Below are positions 42,016 through 50,465 of a stretch of 64,000 bases of DNA, piece by piece. The notes beneath the pieces are model-generated. The model saw only the letters and a program-made list of their open reading frames with translations. It did no database searches and was not told the origin of the DNA. Within the stretch, counting starts at the first letter, position 1, and each line of letters opens with the position of its first letter. The translations under genes and the position numbers were made by a program. The stretch comes from an uncultured Lachnospiraceae bacterium (GTDB taxonomy: Bacteria > Bacillota > Clostridia > Lachnospirales > Lachnospiraceae), in the NCBI GenBank assembly GCA_910584205.1, contig CAJUAA010000002.1:1-64000 (forward strand). The letters run 5' to 3'.

Positions 42016-43284
42016 ATGATGGGACAGTATTTGAATCCGGGTAATGCAGGATTCCGTAAAGCAGCCCGTTCACAGATTTACGTGGATAAGACAGGTATGC
42101 TGGAACATTTGAACGCGGTACTGGATACCGAGCAGGGATATGTATGTGTCAGCCACCCCGCCGCTTTGGAAAATCCATAGCGGCAAGAATGGCGGCGGCA
42201 TATTACAGCAGGGGCTGAGATTCGGAGGAGCTTTTTTCGGAATACGCAATTGCAAAGGCAAAGGACTTTAAAAAGCATCTGAATCAGTATTCTGTGATAC
42301 AGCTGGATATAGCAGAGTTAAAAGTAACCATGCCCAAAGGGGAAGATTTTGTTGTATTTCTTCAAAACTGTGTTGTAAAGGAGCTTCGGGAAATGTATCC
42401 GTCCATTGTGAAGGGAACGGAGTCACTGCCGTTGACGCTGGCGGACATTAACGAAAAAACAGGTGAAAAATTCGTTGTGATTATTGACGAGTGGGATGCG
42501 GTATTTCGGGAAAATATGTCTGACCGGACGATACAGAATGAATATATCGACCTGCTCAGAGGATTGTTTAAAGGTGAAAAATCGCAGCGTTTTATGGGGC
42601 TTGCATATTTAACGGGGATTCTTCTGATCAAGAGATATAACAGCGAATCCGCATTAAATAATTTCAGGGAATATACCATGATAAGTCCGAAGCGGCTGGA
42701 CCAGTATGTCGGCTTTATGGAAACAGAGGTTCAGAAGCTGTGCGGACAATATCATATGGATTTTCAGGAAGCAAAGAGATGGTATGATGGGTACGGTTTC
42801 AGGCGGCTGAAACACGTCTACTGTCCGAATTCCGTGACGAACGCCATGCTTGACGGCGAATATAACAGTTACTGGACAGGTACGGTTGCATATGAATCGC
42901 TGAAATACTATATTACGATCGATAAGGAAGGGCTGAAAAGTACAATTATCAGGCTGCTTGCCGGCGAGCGCTGCAGAGTCAATGCAGGGACGTTTGAAAA
43001 TGATCTGACAAAGATCAACAGCAGGGATGATGTTCTTACCATATTGATCCATTTGGGATACCTTGGATATGACGAGATAAAAGAAGAAGTTTATATTCCA
43101 AATGAAGAAGTCCGCAAAGCATTTACCGGATAACCAGTCGGAAAAAGGAGCGATCGCTCAGATTAAGAACAGGCAGTATACGGAAAAACTGGCGGCTTAT
43201 GAGGGAAATATACTTCTTGTTGGAGTAAATTATGATAAGGACAGCGTGGAGAAAAAACATACCTGTGTGATTGAGGCGTGGTAA
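42016..43284 (+). pseudogene. Decayed AAA/PD-(D/E)XK (DUF1703-type) gene, copy 2
   Basis: A second, paralogous gene starts with a good GGAGGAA site. The N-terminus (NPGNAGFRKAARSQIYVDKT) runs to a one-base loss near 42155, which breaks the expected PRRFGKS ATPase loop; the other frame reads it correctly. A TGA follows at 42216. A long intact segment (42294-43133) carries FVVIIDEWDAVFRE (Walker B) and the middle domain. The frame ends at 43133, and after a further deletion the C-terminal KGAIAQIKNRQYTEKL and LLVGVNYDKD are read in another frame to 43284. At least three lesions are present, so no functional protein is expected. Confidence 0.85.
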
Positions 43285-43576
43285 TGGGGCCTTAAAACAT
43301 GCAAAGAAACGGGATTGAAGAAAAAGCGGCTGTATGGTAGAATGTGAGACAGGAAAACCAGAGAGCCGGGCGGCTTACCCTCTTCGGAGGGGCTGCCCTC
43401 CAGACGAAATTAAGAGTAAGCCGTGCGTCTTTGGCTTTCCTTTTCTCAATCTTATCACATCCGGCAGCAGGACGCAAGAGTGAACTGCTGTTCATTCTCA
43501 CAAACCTGCATAATCAAATGTCAAAAAGAAAGGAAAAATGATGTTTTTGCGTCCATAAACATCATACAAGTACAGG
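43285..43576. other. Intergenic stretch before the GT8 gene
   Basis: I see no supported gene here. The main feature is the branched inverted repeat at 43371-43423. Short open frames exist on both strands but lack ribosome binding sites and family resemblance. Confidence 0.5.
43371..43423. repeat. Structured inverted repeat with two alternative inner hairpins
   Basis: CGGCTTAC (43371-43378) pairs perfectly with GTAAGCCG (43416-43423). Inside, CCTC-TTCG-GAGG (43379-43390) and GAGGG-GCTG-CCCTC (43387-43400) are two hairpins that share the GAGG strand and exclude one another. No T-tract follows. It may be a small structured RNA element or a dispersed palindromic repeat. Confidence 0.55.
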
Positions 43577-44560
43577 ATGAATCAAGGGTATAAACACTAT
43601 AATATTTTAACATCTTCTGACAACAATCTGGTTCCTGCCATGGCAGTATCTTTGACTGCCATGGCGAAAAATCTGACACATGCCCGTGTGGACTTTTATC
43701 TTCTTCACAGCCAGATTACTCCGGAAAACATTCAGATGCTGTCCATAATATGCAATGGCTATGGCAATATCATGTTTCATGAAGTCCGGGTGAAGGATCC
43801 GGAAGCGTATGATCCGCTTGTACAGGCAGGACGATGGTACAGAGAGACTTATTATCCGCTTTGTGCGCACTGGCTTTTGCCTGATTCTATGGATCGCGTT
43901 CTGTATCTGGATGCTGGAGATACACTGGTTGTGGGAGATATTGAACCATATTACAACTGTGATTTTGAAGATCAGTTTCTGGTCGTGACTCCTCAGCGGT
44001 ACAAACTAAAAGCAGGGATGCCTGTACCATATGAACCGGATGATATCGCTGACAGAAATAAGTTGTCTGATATTCTGGAAGGGCTCTTTAACTCGGGATC
44101 CTATATGATTAATCTGAAGAAAATGCGTGAGGCAGGGATTGATATTGCGTGGTATTGTTATCTGACTGAACAGCTTCGGAAATCCAGATCAGAGGAAGAA
44201 GAAGGAGAGCCAGTCTATTTTGGCGATCAGGGGCTGTTATCGGCTGCTTTTGTGGGACATCTGAAATATTACGGCTATCCGGAGATAAGGGACAGATGGT
44301 ACAATCCGTATAACTTCTGTGTTGGATACTATGCTCAGGTTGACCGGAAACCGGACTATGAGCCGTCAGTGATTCACTTTGCGGGGGTGCCTTTTAAGCC
44401 GTGGAGAGCAAAATATCCGATTTTTCCGGAACGCTTTGCAAGAGTTGGCGGGGAAGCCAGAGAAATGAGTGAACTGAAGCCGCAGCAGTTGGAATATTAT
44501 TTTCTGTGGCTGGAGTATCTGTTCCTTACAGATCAGGTACTGTCCATGTTGGGATATTAG
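43577..44560 (+). CDS. Family 8 glycosyltransferase
   Basis: This 327-residue protein resembles lipopolysaccharide-type galactosyl/glucosyltransferases of GT8. The metal-binding DxD is in VLYLDAGDTLVVGDI; LFNSGSYMINLKKMRE, YFGDQGLLSAAF and VIHFAGVPFKPW are also family features. Such enzymes retain sugar stereochemistry and use a nucleotide sugar. It lies directly before the two flagellin genes, in the same direction, and may belong with the glycan locus behind them. No signal peptide or membrane segment is seen. Confidence 0.85.
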   Translation: MNQGYKHYNILTSSDNNLVPAMAVSLTAMAKNLTHARVDFYLLHSQITPENIQMLSIICNGYGNIMFHEVRVKDPEAYDPLVQAGRWYRETYYPLCAHWLLPDSMDRVLYLDAGDTLVVGDIEPYYNCDFEDQFLVVTPQRYKLKAGMPVPYEPDDIADRNKLSDILEGLFNSGSYMINLKKMREAGIDIAWYCYLTEQLRKSRSEEEEGEPVYFGDQGLLSAAFVGHLKYYGYPEIRDRWYNPYNFCVGYYAQVDRKPDYEPSVIHFAGVPFKPWRAKYPIFPERFARVGGEAREMSELKPQQLEYYFLWLEYLFLTDQVLSMLGY

Positions 44561-44599
44561 GAAGAAACGCTGTTTGATGAAAAAATCTTCCGGATTTTC

Positions 44600-44626
44600 T
44601 TATTCCTTCGTTTTTTCTGCCGATAT
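44600..44626 (+). promoter_or_regulatory. Candidate sigma-28 promoter of flagellin 1
   Basis: TTAT (44600-44603), 15 bases, GCCGATAT (44619-44626). This is close to the SigD/FliA pattern (TAAA, N15, GCCGATAA) and has the same spacing as the better copy before flagellin 2. It lies 92 bases before the gene. Confidence 0.65.
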
Positions 44627-44717
44627 AATAGGCAGAAACAAAGTTTATATTTGAATATATAGTCCGGGTTCGACAGATATTTTTCTGCCGGAGGACAACA
44701 GGAGGTGGTAGGCAGAG

Positions 44718-45569
44718 ATGATTGTAAGAAATAATATACCCGGTATCAACGCTACCAGAAATAAAGGAATTTCCGAAGGAAAGATGAAGAAAAGCCTTGA
44801 GAAGCTTTCTTCTGGTTATCGGATTAACCGTGCGGGAGATGATGCGGCGGGTCTGGCAATCTCAGAGTTGATGCGGAATCAGATCAAAGGTCTGGATCAG
44901 GCCATGCGGAACTGCAACGACGGCATCAGCTTTACCAATACCGGAGACGGAGCGTTGGCGGAAGTGCATTCCATGTTATCAAGGATGAAGACATTGGCAG
45001 TGCAGTCGGCAAATGGTACTTATAACTCTGTGGCAAGAGCAAATCTGGATAAGGAACGCGAAAAGCTGATGGAGGAGCTTGACCGAATCGGTGAAACATC
45101 TCACTTTGCTGGAATTCAGCTGTTTGGGCACGATGACGCACCGAAGGGGCCGCCCCTTCCGGAGATTGTGGCAAATGATGACGTGGTTTTCCAGGTCGGC
45201 CCTTCCGCACAGGAAACGCTGGTGATGGAGCGTTATTACATAGGAAAAGAGAATCTTGGACTTGGAAATGTCAAGTTAGACACACTGGATAATGCGAATA
45301 AGTCAGTTCCGGCAATTGAAGCGGCGATCGAAGCGGTATCAGATGTCCGGGCAACCTTCGGAGCAGCCAGCAACCGTCTGCAGCATGCATATAATAATCT
45401 GTATGTAACAGATGAGAATATGAACGCGGCGGAATCCCAGATCCGCGATACGGACATGGCGGATGAATTCACGGAGTTTACTAAGGATAATATCATTTAT
45501 CAGTCCGCAAACGCGATGGCGGCTCAGGCGAATTCAACTGTGGAGCTGGTACTGAATCTTCTTCAGTAA
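44718..45569 (+). CDS. Flagellin 1 (divergent)
   Basis: This 283-residue protein forms or contributes to the flagellar filament. The N-terminal D0/D1 part (IPGINATRNKG, LEKLSSGYRINRAGDDAAGL) and the C-terminal part (AESQIRDTDMADEFTEFTK, ending LVLNLLQ) are clear. The central part is short, with a Pro/Asp-rich stretch (DDAPKGPPLPEIVANDD), and D2/D3 domains are absent. Its surface region is poor in Ser/Thr compared with flagellin 2. A Cys lies in QAMRNCNDGISF, unusual for flagellin. Its codons are less adapted than those of flagellin 2, so it is probably the minor filament protein. GGAGG precedes the start. Confidence 0.9.
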   Translation: MIVRNNIPGINATRNKGISEGKMKKSLEKLSSGYRINRAGDDAAGLAISELMRNQIKGLDQAMRNCNDGISFTNTGDGALAEVHSMLSRMKTLAVQSANGTYNSVARANLDKEREKLMEELDRIGETSHFAGIQLFGHDDAPKGPPLPEIVANDDVVFQVGPSAQETLVMERYYIGKENLGLGNVKLDTLDNANKSVPAIEAAIEAVSDVRATFGAASNRLQHAYNNLYVTDENMNAAESQIRDTDMADEFTEFTKDNIIYQSANAMAAQANSTVELVLNLLQ

Positions 45570-45596
45570 AAGAACATAAAAAAGCTGGAAAACTTC

Positions 45597-45623
45597 TTAA
45601 GTTTTATCAAAAGAAGCCGATAA
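45597..45623 (+). promoter_or_regulatory. Sigma-28 promoter of flagellin 2
   Basis: TTAA (45597-45600), exactly 15 bases, GCCGATAA (45616-45623). The -10 box matches the flagellar sigma factor consensus perfectly. The 5' leader that follows is about 115 bases and contains short GC-rich hairpins and GGA motifs, including one in the AGGAGG ribosome binding site, so post-transcriptional control (for example by CsrA) is possible but unproven. Confidence 0.88.
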
Positions 45624-45747
45624 ATAAGAATGTAAAGCAAATTCACATAAAACTTTACAGAACTTTCCGGAGTAGGGCCCTCTTCGGAGAGAAAAAGAGG
45701 GGACAGGGAGGTTCCCGAAAACCATAGTTATAACAGGAGGATTTTTT

Positions 45748-46554
45748 ATGGTAATTCAACACAACATAGCGGCAATTAACTCTTACAGAAATTTAGGAAC
45801 CAACCAGACCAACCTGAACAAGAACTTGGAGAAACTTTCTTCTGGTTACAGAATCAACCGTGCAGGCGATGATGCAGCAGGTCTTGCAATTTCCGAGAGC
45901 ATGAGATCTCAGATCAATGGTCTGAACCAGGCTACGAAGAATGCGAACGATGCAATCGGTTTGATCCAGACAGCTGAGGGTGCTTTGACTGAGACTCACT
46001 CTATGCTGCAGCGTCTTACGACTCTGGCAAGCCAGTCTGCAAATGGTACCTACAATACAGTAGCAAGAGGCAACCTGCAGAAAGAGGTTAGCCGTCTGCT
46101 TGAAGAGATTGACCGTATTTCCAATTCGACGGACTTCAATGGCGTTAAGCCGATTTCCGCTGGAACTATCACCTTCCAGATTGGACCGACAGCTGGTGAG
46201 ACTCTTGCACTGCCTACATGCGGTATGACTTCTAAAGACCTTAGCATCAGCTCTATTACTGTTTCCACTCTGTCCGGTGGTAATAAGGCAATTGATAAGA
46301 TCAAAGCGGCAATCAACTCAGTGTCTTCTTATCGTGCTGACCTCGGTGCTGCTCAGAACAGACTGGAGCATACAGTTAACAACCTGAAGGTTACATCTGA
46401 GAACATTACTGCTGCTGAGAGCCGTATCCGTGATACCGATATGGCAGACGAGATTACTGCATTCACGAAGAACAACATTCTTCTGCAGGCATCTCAGTCC
46501 ATGCTGGCACAGTCCAACTCTGTACCGCAGAGCATCCTGAGCCTGCTTCAGTAA
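45748..46554 (+). CDS. hag: Flagellin 2 (probable major filament protein)
   Basis: This 268-residue flagellin has canonical D0/D1 ends: VIQHNIAAINSYRNLGTN and LEKLSSGYRINRAGDDAAGL at the N-terminus, RIRDTDMADEITAFTKNNI and SILSLLQ at the C-terminus. D2/D3 are absent. The short central part (about 135-185) is rich in Ser/Thr (SKDLSISSITVSTLSGG) and offers sites for O-glycosylation. It has a Cys in LPTCGMTSKD, rare in flagellins. Codon use is strongly adapted, which with the perfect sigma-28 promoter and AGGAGG site points to very high expression. A strong terminator follows. Confidence 0.95.
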   Translation: MVIQHNIAAINSYRNLGTNQTNLNKNLEKLSSGYRINRAGDDAAGLAISESMRSQINGLNQATKNANDAIGLIQTAEGALTETHSMLQRLTTLASQSANGTYNTVARGNLQKEVSRLLEEIDRISNSTDFNGVKPISAGTITFQIGPTAGETLALPTCGMTSKDLSISSITVSTLSGGNKAIDKIKAAINSVSSYRADLGAAQNRLEHTVNNLKVTSENITAAESRIRDTDMADEITAFTKNNILLQASQSMLAQSNSVPQSILSLLQ

Positions 46555-46624
46555 TATCTGACAGGGCAAAGGAGTTGGGTTTGGCATCTTTGTCAGACCA
46601 CAATATAAACAGGGCCTTACAAAC

Positions 46625-46666
46625 AAAAAGCCATTTCAACGGCAAGAAGCTGGGAAATGGCTTTTT
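46625..46666 (+). terminator. Rho-independent terminator after flagellin 2
   Basis: AAAAAGCCATTTC pairs perfectly with GAAATGGCTTTTT around a 16-base loop. Because the stem itself ends in T residues it works on the plus strand and perhaps in both directions. It separates the flagellin gene from the glycan genes. Confidence 0.88.
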
Positions 46667-46737
46667 GCTGTATTATGAGATTTATAAAAATGCATGGCAG
46701 GTTGTGTGCATGGATAGATGCAGGATAAGGAGGAGAT

Positions 46738-48066
46738 ATGAAAACCAAGGCGGAAAACCGTATCTCGCAGTGCATGATTGTGAAGAACGAAGAGAGGAAC
46801 ATTGAGAGAGCCTTGTCCTGGGGAAAAGCAGTGATCTGGGAGCAGATCGTAGTGGATACCGGTTCTACCGACCGGACTGTAGAGCTGGCGAAAAAGATGG
46901 GAGCAAAGGTGTTTTTCCTGGAATGGCCGGAGGATTTTGCGGCTGCAAAAAACTATGCGATCGACAGAGCGGAAGGGGAGTGGATCGTTTTTTTGGATGC
47001 GGACGAGCATATGACGGAAAAGGATGCAGGGAAGCTTCCGGATGTATTCGAGCAACTGGCTCATAAAGAATATGATGGTGTCACGGCGTTGCTTCACAAC
47101 CTTGACGATGATGGACGAGTCTTTTCTTCCTGCAGCCATCTCCGCCTTTTCCGGAATGATTCGGATATCCGATATAAGAGACGGATACATGAACAGCTGG
47201 TATCTATGTCCGGACGGGAGCTGCGGATTATGGATGGGACAGAGGAACTTTCGATCCTTCATACCGGATATCAAGGAGAGGTTTCAAAAAAGAAAAAGAA
47301 AAGCGGAAGGAACAGAAGGATGCTGCAGATGGAGATTAAGGAGCATCCGGATGATCCAGAGCTGCTGGGGTATATGGGGGATGAATGTTATGATGACGGT
47401 GCAGGGGAAGAGGCAGAAAAATGGTATCGGAGCGCTGTCCGGCATATGCCTTTAGAATTAAAGGAATATGATCAAAGGCATGCGGTTACATTTACCAGGC
47501 TGCTGATGATTTTGACTGAAAGATCGGACGCTGTCTGGGAGGATGCAGAAAAAATATACAGGCAGGCCGTGATGGCCTTTCCGAAAGAAGGGGATCTTGA
47601 CTATGTTGCCGGACGTTTTTTTGCGTCTCACGGGCAGCCTGGAGACAGTATTCGCTGTCTGGAAAGTGCTTTGATGAAATTGGAACGGTATGGATGCGCA
47701 AACAGCGCTCTTCTCTTGTCAGGAAATCTTGGAGACGTTTATGATCTGCTGGCAAAAGGTTGCTATGAGACTGGCGAGTTGCAAAAATGTGTCGCTTATG
47801 CTGTAGAGCATCTGAAATTTGAGCGATATGAGATGAAGCCGTTGCTTTGGTTGCTGAAAGCGTTGTTTCAGGGAGAAGAAAATGCGCAGGACCGTGGGAA
47901 AAATGATGCAGTCATGAGTTTTCTTGCGAAGCTCTATGATGTATCATCTCTAAAAGACCGTCTGTTTGTTTTTAAGACGGCACAGAAGGCGGGATGTAAC
48001 GGTTTTGTCCGCTGTATGGCAGAAGTATATTTTACAACAGCAGAGCAGGAAATGCTGAATCTGTAG
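46738..48066 (+). CDS. Family 2 glycosyltransferase with C-terminal TPR-like region
   Basis: This 442-residue protein has an N-terminal GT2 domain (about 1-200), with CMIVKNEERNIERAL, VVDTGSTDRTVELAKKMGA and the metal-binding FLDADEHMT. The C-terminal half is helical and repeat-like (for example DDGAGEEAEKWYRSAV and AEKIYRQAVMAFPKEGD), as in GT2 proteins that modify peptides or flagellins and use TPR repeats for substrate binding. It is the first gene after the flagellin terminator and has a strong AAGGAGG site. It is a candidate for the transferase that puts the first sugar on flagellin; this is inference from position and domain type. Confidence 0.85.
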   Translation: MKTKAENRISQCMIVKNEERNIERALSWGKAVIWEQIVVDTGSTDRTVELAKKMGAKVFFLEWPEDFAAAKNYAIDRAEGEWIVFLDADEHMTEKDAGKLPDVFEQLAHKEYDGVTALLHNLDDDGRVFSSCSHLRLFRNDSDIRYKRRIHEQLVSMSGRELRIMDGTEELSILHTGYQGEVSKKKKKSGRNRRMLQMEIKEHPDDPELLGYMGDECYDDGAGEEAEKWYRSAVRHMPLELKEYDQRHAVTFTRLLMILTERSDAVWEDAEKIYRQAVMAFPKEGDLDYVAGRFFASHGQPGDSIRCLESALMKLERYGCANSALLLSGNLGDVYDLLAKGCYETGELQKCVAYAVEHLKFERYEMKPLLWLLKALFQGEENAQDRGKNDAVMSFLAKLYDVSSLKDRLFVFKTAQKAGCNGFVRCMAEVYFTTAEQEMLNL

Positions 48067-48092
48067 AGTGTAGAGATAAAGGGAGCAATTGT

Positions 48093-49250
48093 ATGAAAGT
48101 CGTGTTTGCAGAGTGGGGAGCATATGGCAGTGAGGATGTAAAGGATGCATTGACGGCGGAGGGGCATAATTTAATTACGTTTCTTTTTCCGGCGCAGTAT
48201 GGAAGACAGAACCGGGATACTGAGACAGAAAGTCGGCTGTTGACGCTGTTCCGCCAGGAAACGCCGGATGTGATGTTTTCTTTGAATTATTTTCCGGTGA
48301 TTTCGAGAGTGTGCCAGCAGGAAAATGTTCGATATATCTCCTGGACCTATGACTGTCCCTGCTTTTTGCTGTATTCCACTACGATCATAAATCCCTGCAA
48401 TGCAGCCTACGTTTTTGATAAACAACTTTATATGGATTTCCATCACGCAGGTATCGAGACCGTGCGTTATATGCCATTGGCGGCAAATACAGAACGTTTG
48501 GACCGGATTGCAGTGGACCAGGCAGGAAGACAGCCGTTTCAATATGATTTGTCTTTCTTAGGCTCTTTGTACATTGAGAAATATGATTATTACTCAAAGA
48601 TCGCGCCGCATTTATCTGGATATGCAAAGGGGTATCTGGATGCTCTGATGGATGCACAGATGAAAATCCAGGGGTATGATCTGGTCCAGGGAGCGCTTTC
48701 TCCGATTGTGGATGAGATGTATAAGATCTGTCCGGTGGATCCGGAGCCTGATGGTGTGGAACCCAGGGAATATTTTTATGAGCAGTATGTGGTCAATCGC
48801 CGGATTACAGCGTTAGAGCGGATCGACCTTTTGGAAACCTGTGCGCAGTATCATCCGTTGGATCTCTTTACCCATGCAAAAGAGCTGACTATGCCAGGGA
48901 TTACAAATCATGGCGGCGTGGAGTTTTATAAAGAGATGCCCCTTGTGTTTAAACAAAGCAGAATTAATCTGAATATTTCATTACGTGGCATAAAAAGTGG
49001 TATCCCATTGCGGGCTTATGATATTATGGGGGCTGGCGGATTTTTGCTCAGTAATTTTCAGGCAGATTTTCTGGATGATTTTATTCCGGGAGAGGATTTT
49101 GTTTATTATGAAAGCAAAGAGGACCTGTTGCAAATGGTCGCTTATTATCTGGATCATGAAGAGGAGCGAAAGGCGATTGCGAAAAATGGACATGATAAGG
49201 TGGCGAAAGGACACACCTATCGACATCGGATAAGGGAGATGTTTTCGTGA
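48093..49250 (+). CDS. CgeB-like glycosyltransferase with DUF3880, copy A
   Basis: This 385-residue GT-B-type protein has an N-terminal DUF3880 part (MKVVFAEWGAYGSEDVKDAL, SLNYFPVISRVCQ, WTYDCPCFLLYS) and a C-terminal glycosyltransferase part (RINLNISLRGIKSGIPLRAY, MGAGGFLLSNFQADF). It ends with GHDKVAKGHTYRHRIREM, shared with two other proteins in this locus. Family relatives transfer sugars in surface glycan and spore coat loci. It is closest in length and wording to the copy at 62323. Its stop overlaps the next gene's start. Confidence 0.85.
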   Translation: MKVVFAEWGAYGSEDVKDALTAEGHNLITFLFPAQYGRQNRDTETESRLLTLFRQETPDVMFSLNYFPVISRVCQQENVRYISWTYDCPCFLLYSTTIINPCNAAYVFDKQLYMDFHHAGIETVRYMPLAANTERLDRIAVDQAGRQPFQYDLSFLGSLYIEKYDYYSKIAPHLSGYAKGYLDALMDAQMKIQGYDLVQGALSPIVDEMYKICPVDPEPDGVEPREYFYEQYVVNRRITALERIDLLETCAQYHPLDLFTHAKELTMPGITNHGGVEFYKEMPLVFKQSRINLNISLRGIKSGIPLRAYDIMGAGGFLLSNFQADFLDDFIPGEDFVYYESKEDLLQMVAYYLDHEEERKAIAKNGHDKVAKGHTYRHRIREMFS

Positions 49251-50422
49251 AGATATTGTTTGTCGAGTGGAAAAGTTATGGATATCTGGATATCAAGGAT
49301 GCATTTATAGAAGAAGGACACCAGATCATAAGCTTTCCCTTTAAGGTATTTGAGGCTCAGGGTGAAGAACTCCTGCAGGATCAGGATACAGAAGACAGAT
49401 TGTGCAGACGGATACGGAAGGAAGTCCCCGATATTGTGTTTTCGGTGGATTATTTTCCTGTGATTTCTCGTGTGTGCCAGAAAGAAGATATCCGCTATAT
49501 CTCCTATAGCTATGACTGTCCTCATATCCTGCTGTATTCTACTACGATCAAAAATCCGTGCAATACAGTCTATGTTTTTGACAAAGCAACATACTTTGAA
49601 TTTTGCAGCATGGGGATTACAACAGTCCGCTATATGCCTTTGGCAGTTAATATAAAGCGTCTGGATGCATTGGATGCAAAACTGTCGTTATCAGATACAG
49701 AACCATCCATGTATGATGTTTCATTTGTAGGTTCTCTTTATCTGGAAAAAGGTAATTATTTTGATGAGATCGAACCGCTCCTCCCAGAATATGTGAGGGG
49801 ATATCTAAAGGCTGTAATCGCAGTTCAGCTGAAACTTCAGGGGTGTGACCTGGTTCGGGAAATGATGATGCCGATCTTAAACGATTTGTATAAAGTGCAT
49901 CCGGTAGGGCCCATGCGTGACAGTCTGGAGCCAGAGGGGCACTTTTATGAACAGTTTATGATTAAACGAAGGCTTACGGCGATAGAACGGCTGGATATTC
50001 TGGAAATGGTTGCAGAGAGATATAAGGTGGATGTTTTTACCCATATAGAAAATTTTTCTGCGGAAAATTGGTGTAATCATGGAGAGGTAGATTATTTTCA
50101 TGAGATGCCGCTGGTTTTTAAACGAAGCAGGATTAATCTGAATATTACTTTGCGGAGTATCCGGAGCGGGATTCCGCTTCGTGGGTTTGATATCCTTGGA
50201 TCAGGAGGTTTTTTACTCAGCAATTATCAGGCGGATTTTCTGGATTTTTTTGTGCCTGGGGAGGATTTTGTTTATTATGAGAGTAAAAAGGATCTCCTGC
50301 AGAAACTGGAGTATTATCTGCGCCATGAAGATGAACGGAAGGCAATCGCAAAGAACGGACATGATAAAGTAGCTGCAGGACATACTTATCGACATCGAGT
50401 CAGGGAAATACTGAATTATTAA
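49247..50422 (+). CDS. CgeB-like glycosyltransferase with DUF3880, copy B
   Basis: This 391-residue paralogue of the preceding protein begins with GTG that overlaps the previous stop, so the two are coupled. The same landmarks occur in order: ILFVEWKSYGYLDIKDAF, VDYFPVISRVCQ, YSYDCPHILLYS, RINLNITLRSIRSGIPLRGF and NGHDKVAAGHTYRHRVREI. The differences in the middle region suggest a different donor or acceptor sugar. No signal peptide or membrane segment is seen. Confidence 0.85.
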   Translation: MKILFVEWKSYGYLDIKDAFIEEGHQIISFPFKVFEAQGEELLQDQDTEDRLCRRIRKEVPDIVFSVDYFPVISRVCQKEDIRYISYSYDCPHILLYSTTIKNPCNTVYVFDKATYFEFCSMGITTVRYMPLAVNIKRLDALDAKLSLSDTEPSMYDVSFVGSLYLEKGNYFDEIEPLLPEYVRGYLKAVIAVQLKLQGCDLVREMMMPILNDLYKVHPVGPMRDSLEPEGHFYEQFMIKRRLTAIERLDILEMVAERYKVDVFTHIENFSAENWCNHGEVDYFHEMPLVFKRSRINLNITLRSIRSGIPLRGFDILGSGGFLLSNYQADFLDFFVPGEDFVYYESKKDLLQKLEYYLRHEDERKAIAKNGHDKVAAGHTYRHRVREILNY

Positions 50423-50465
50423 GGTAGAGGTATCAGGGAAACAAGGACAGTCAATGGGAGGTATT

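Noticed and set aside
43292..43541. Short open frames on both strands before the GT8 gene
   Set aside because: No ribosome binding sites or family resemblance; the stretch is better explained by the inverted repeat.
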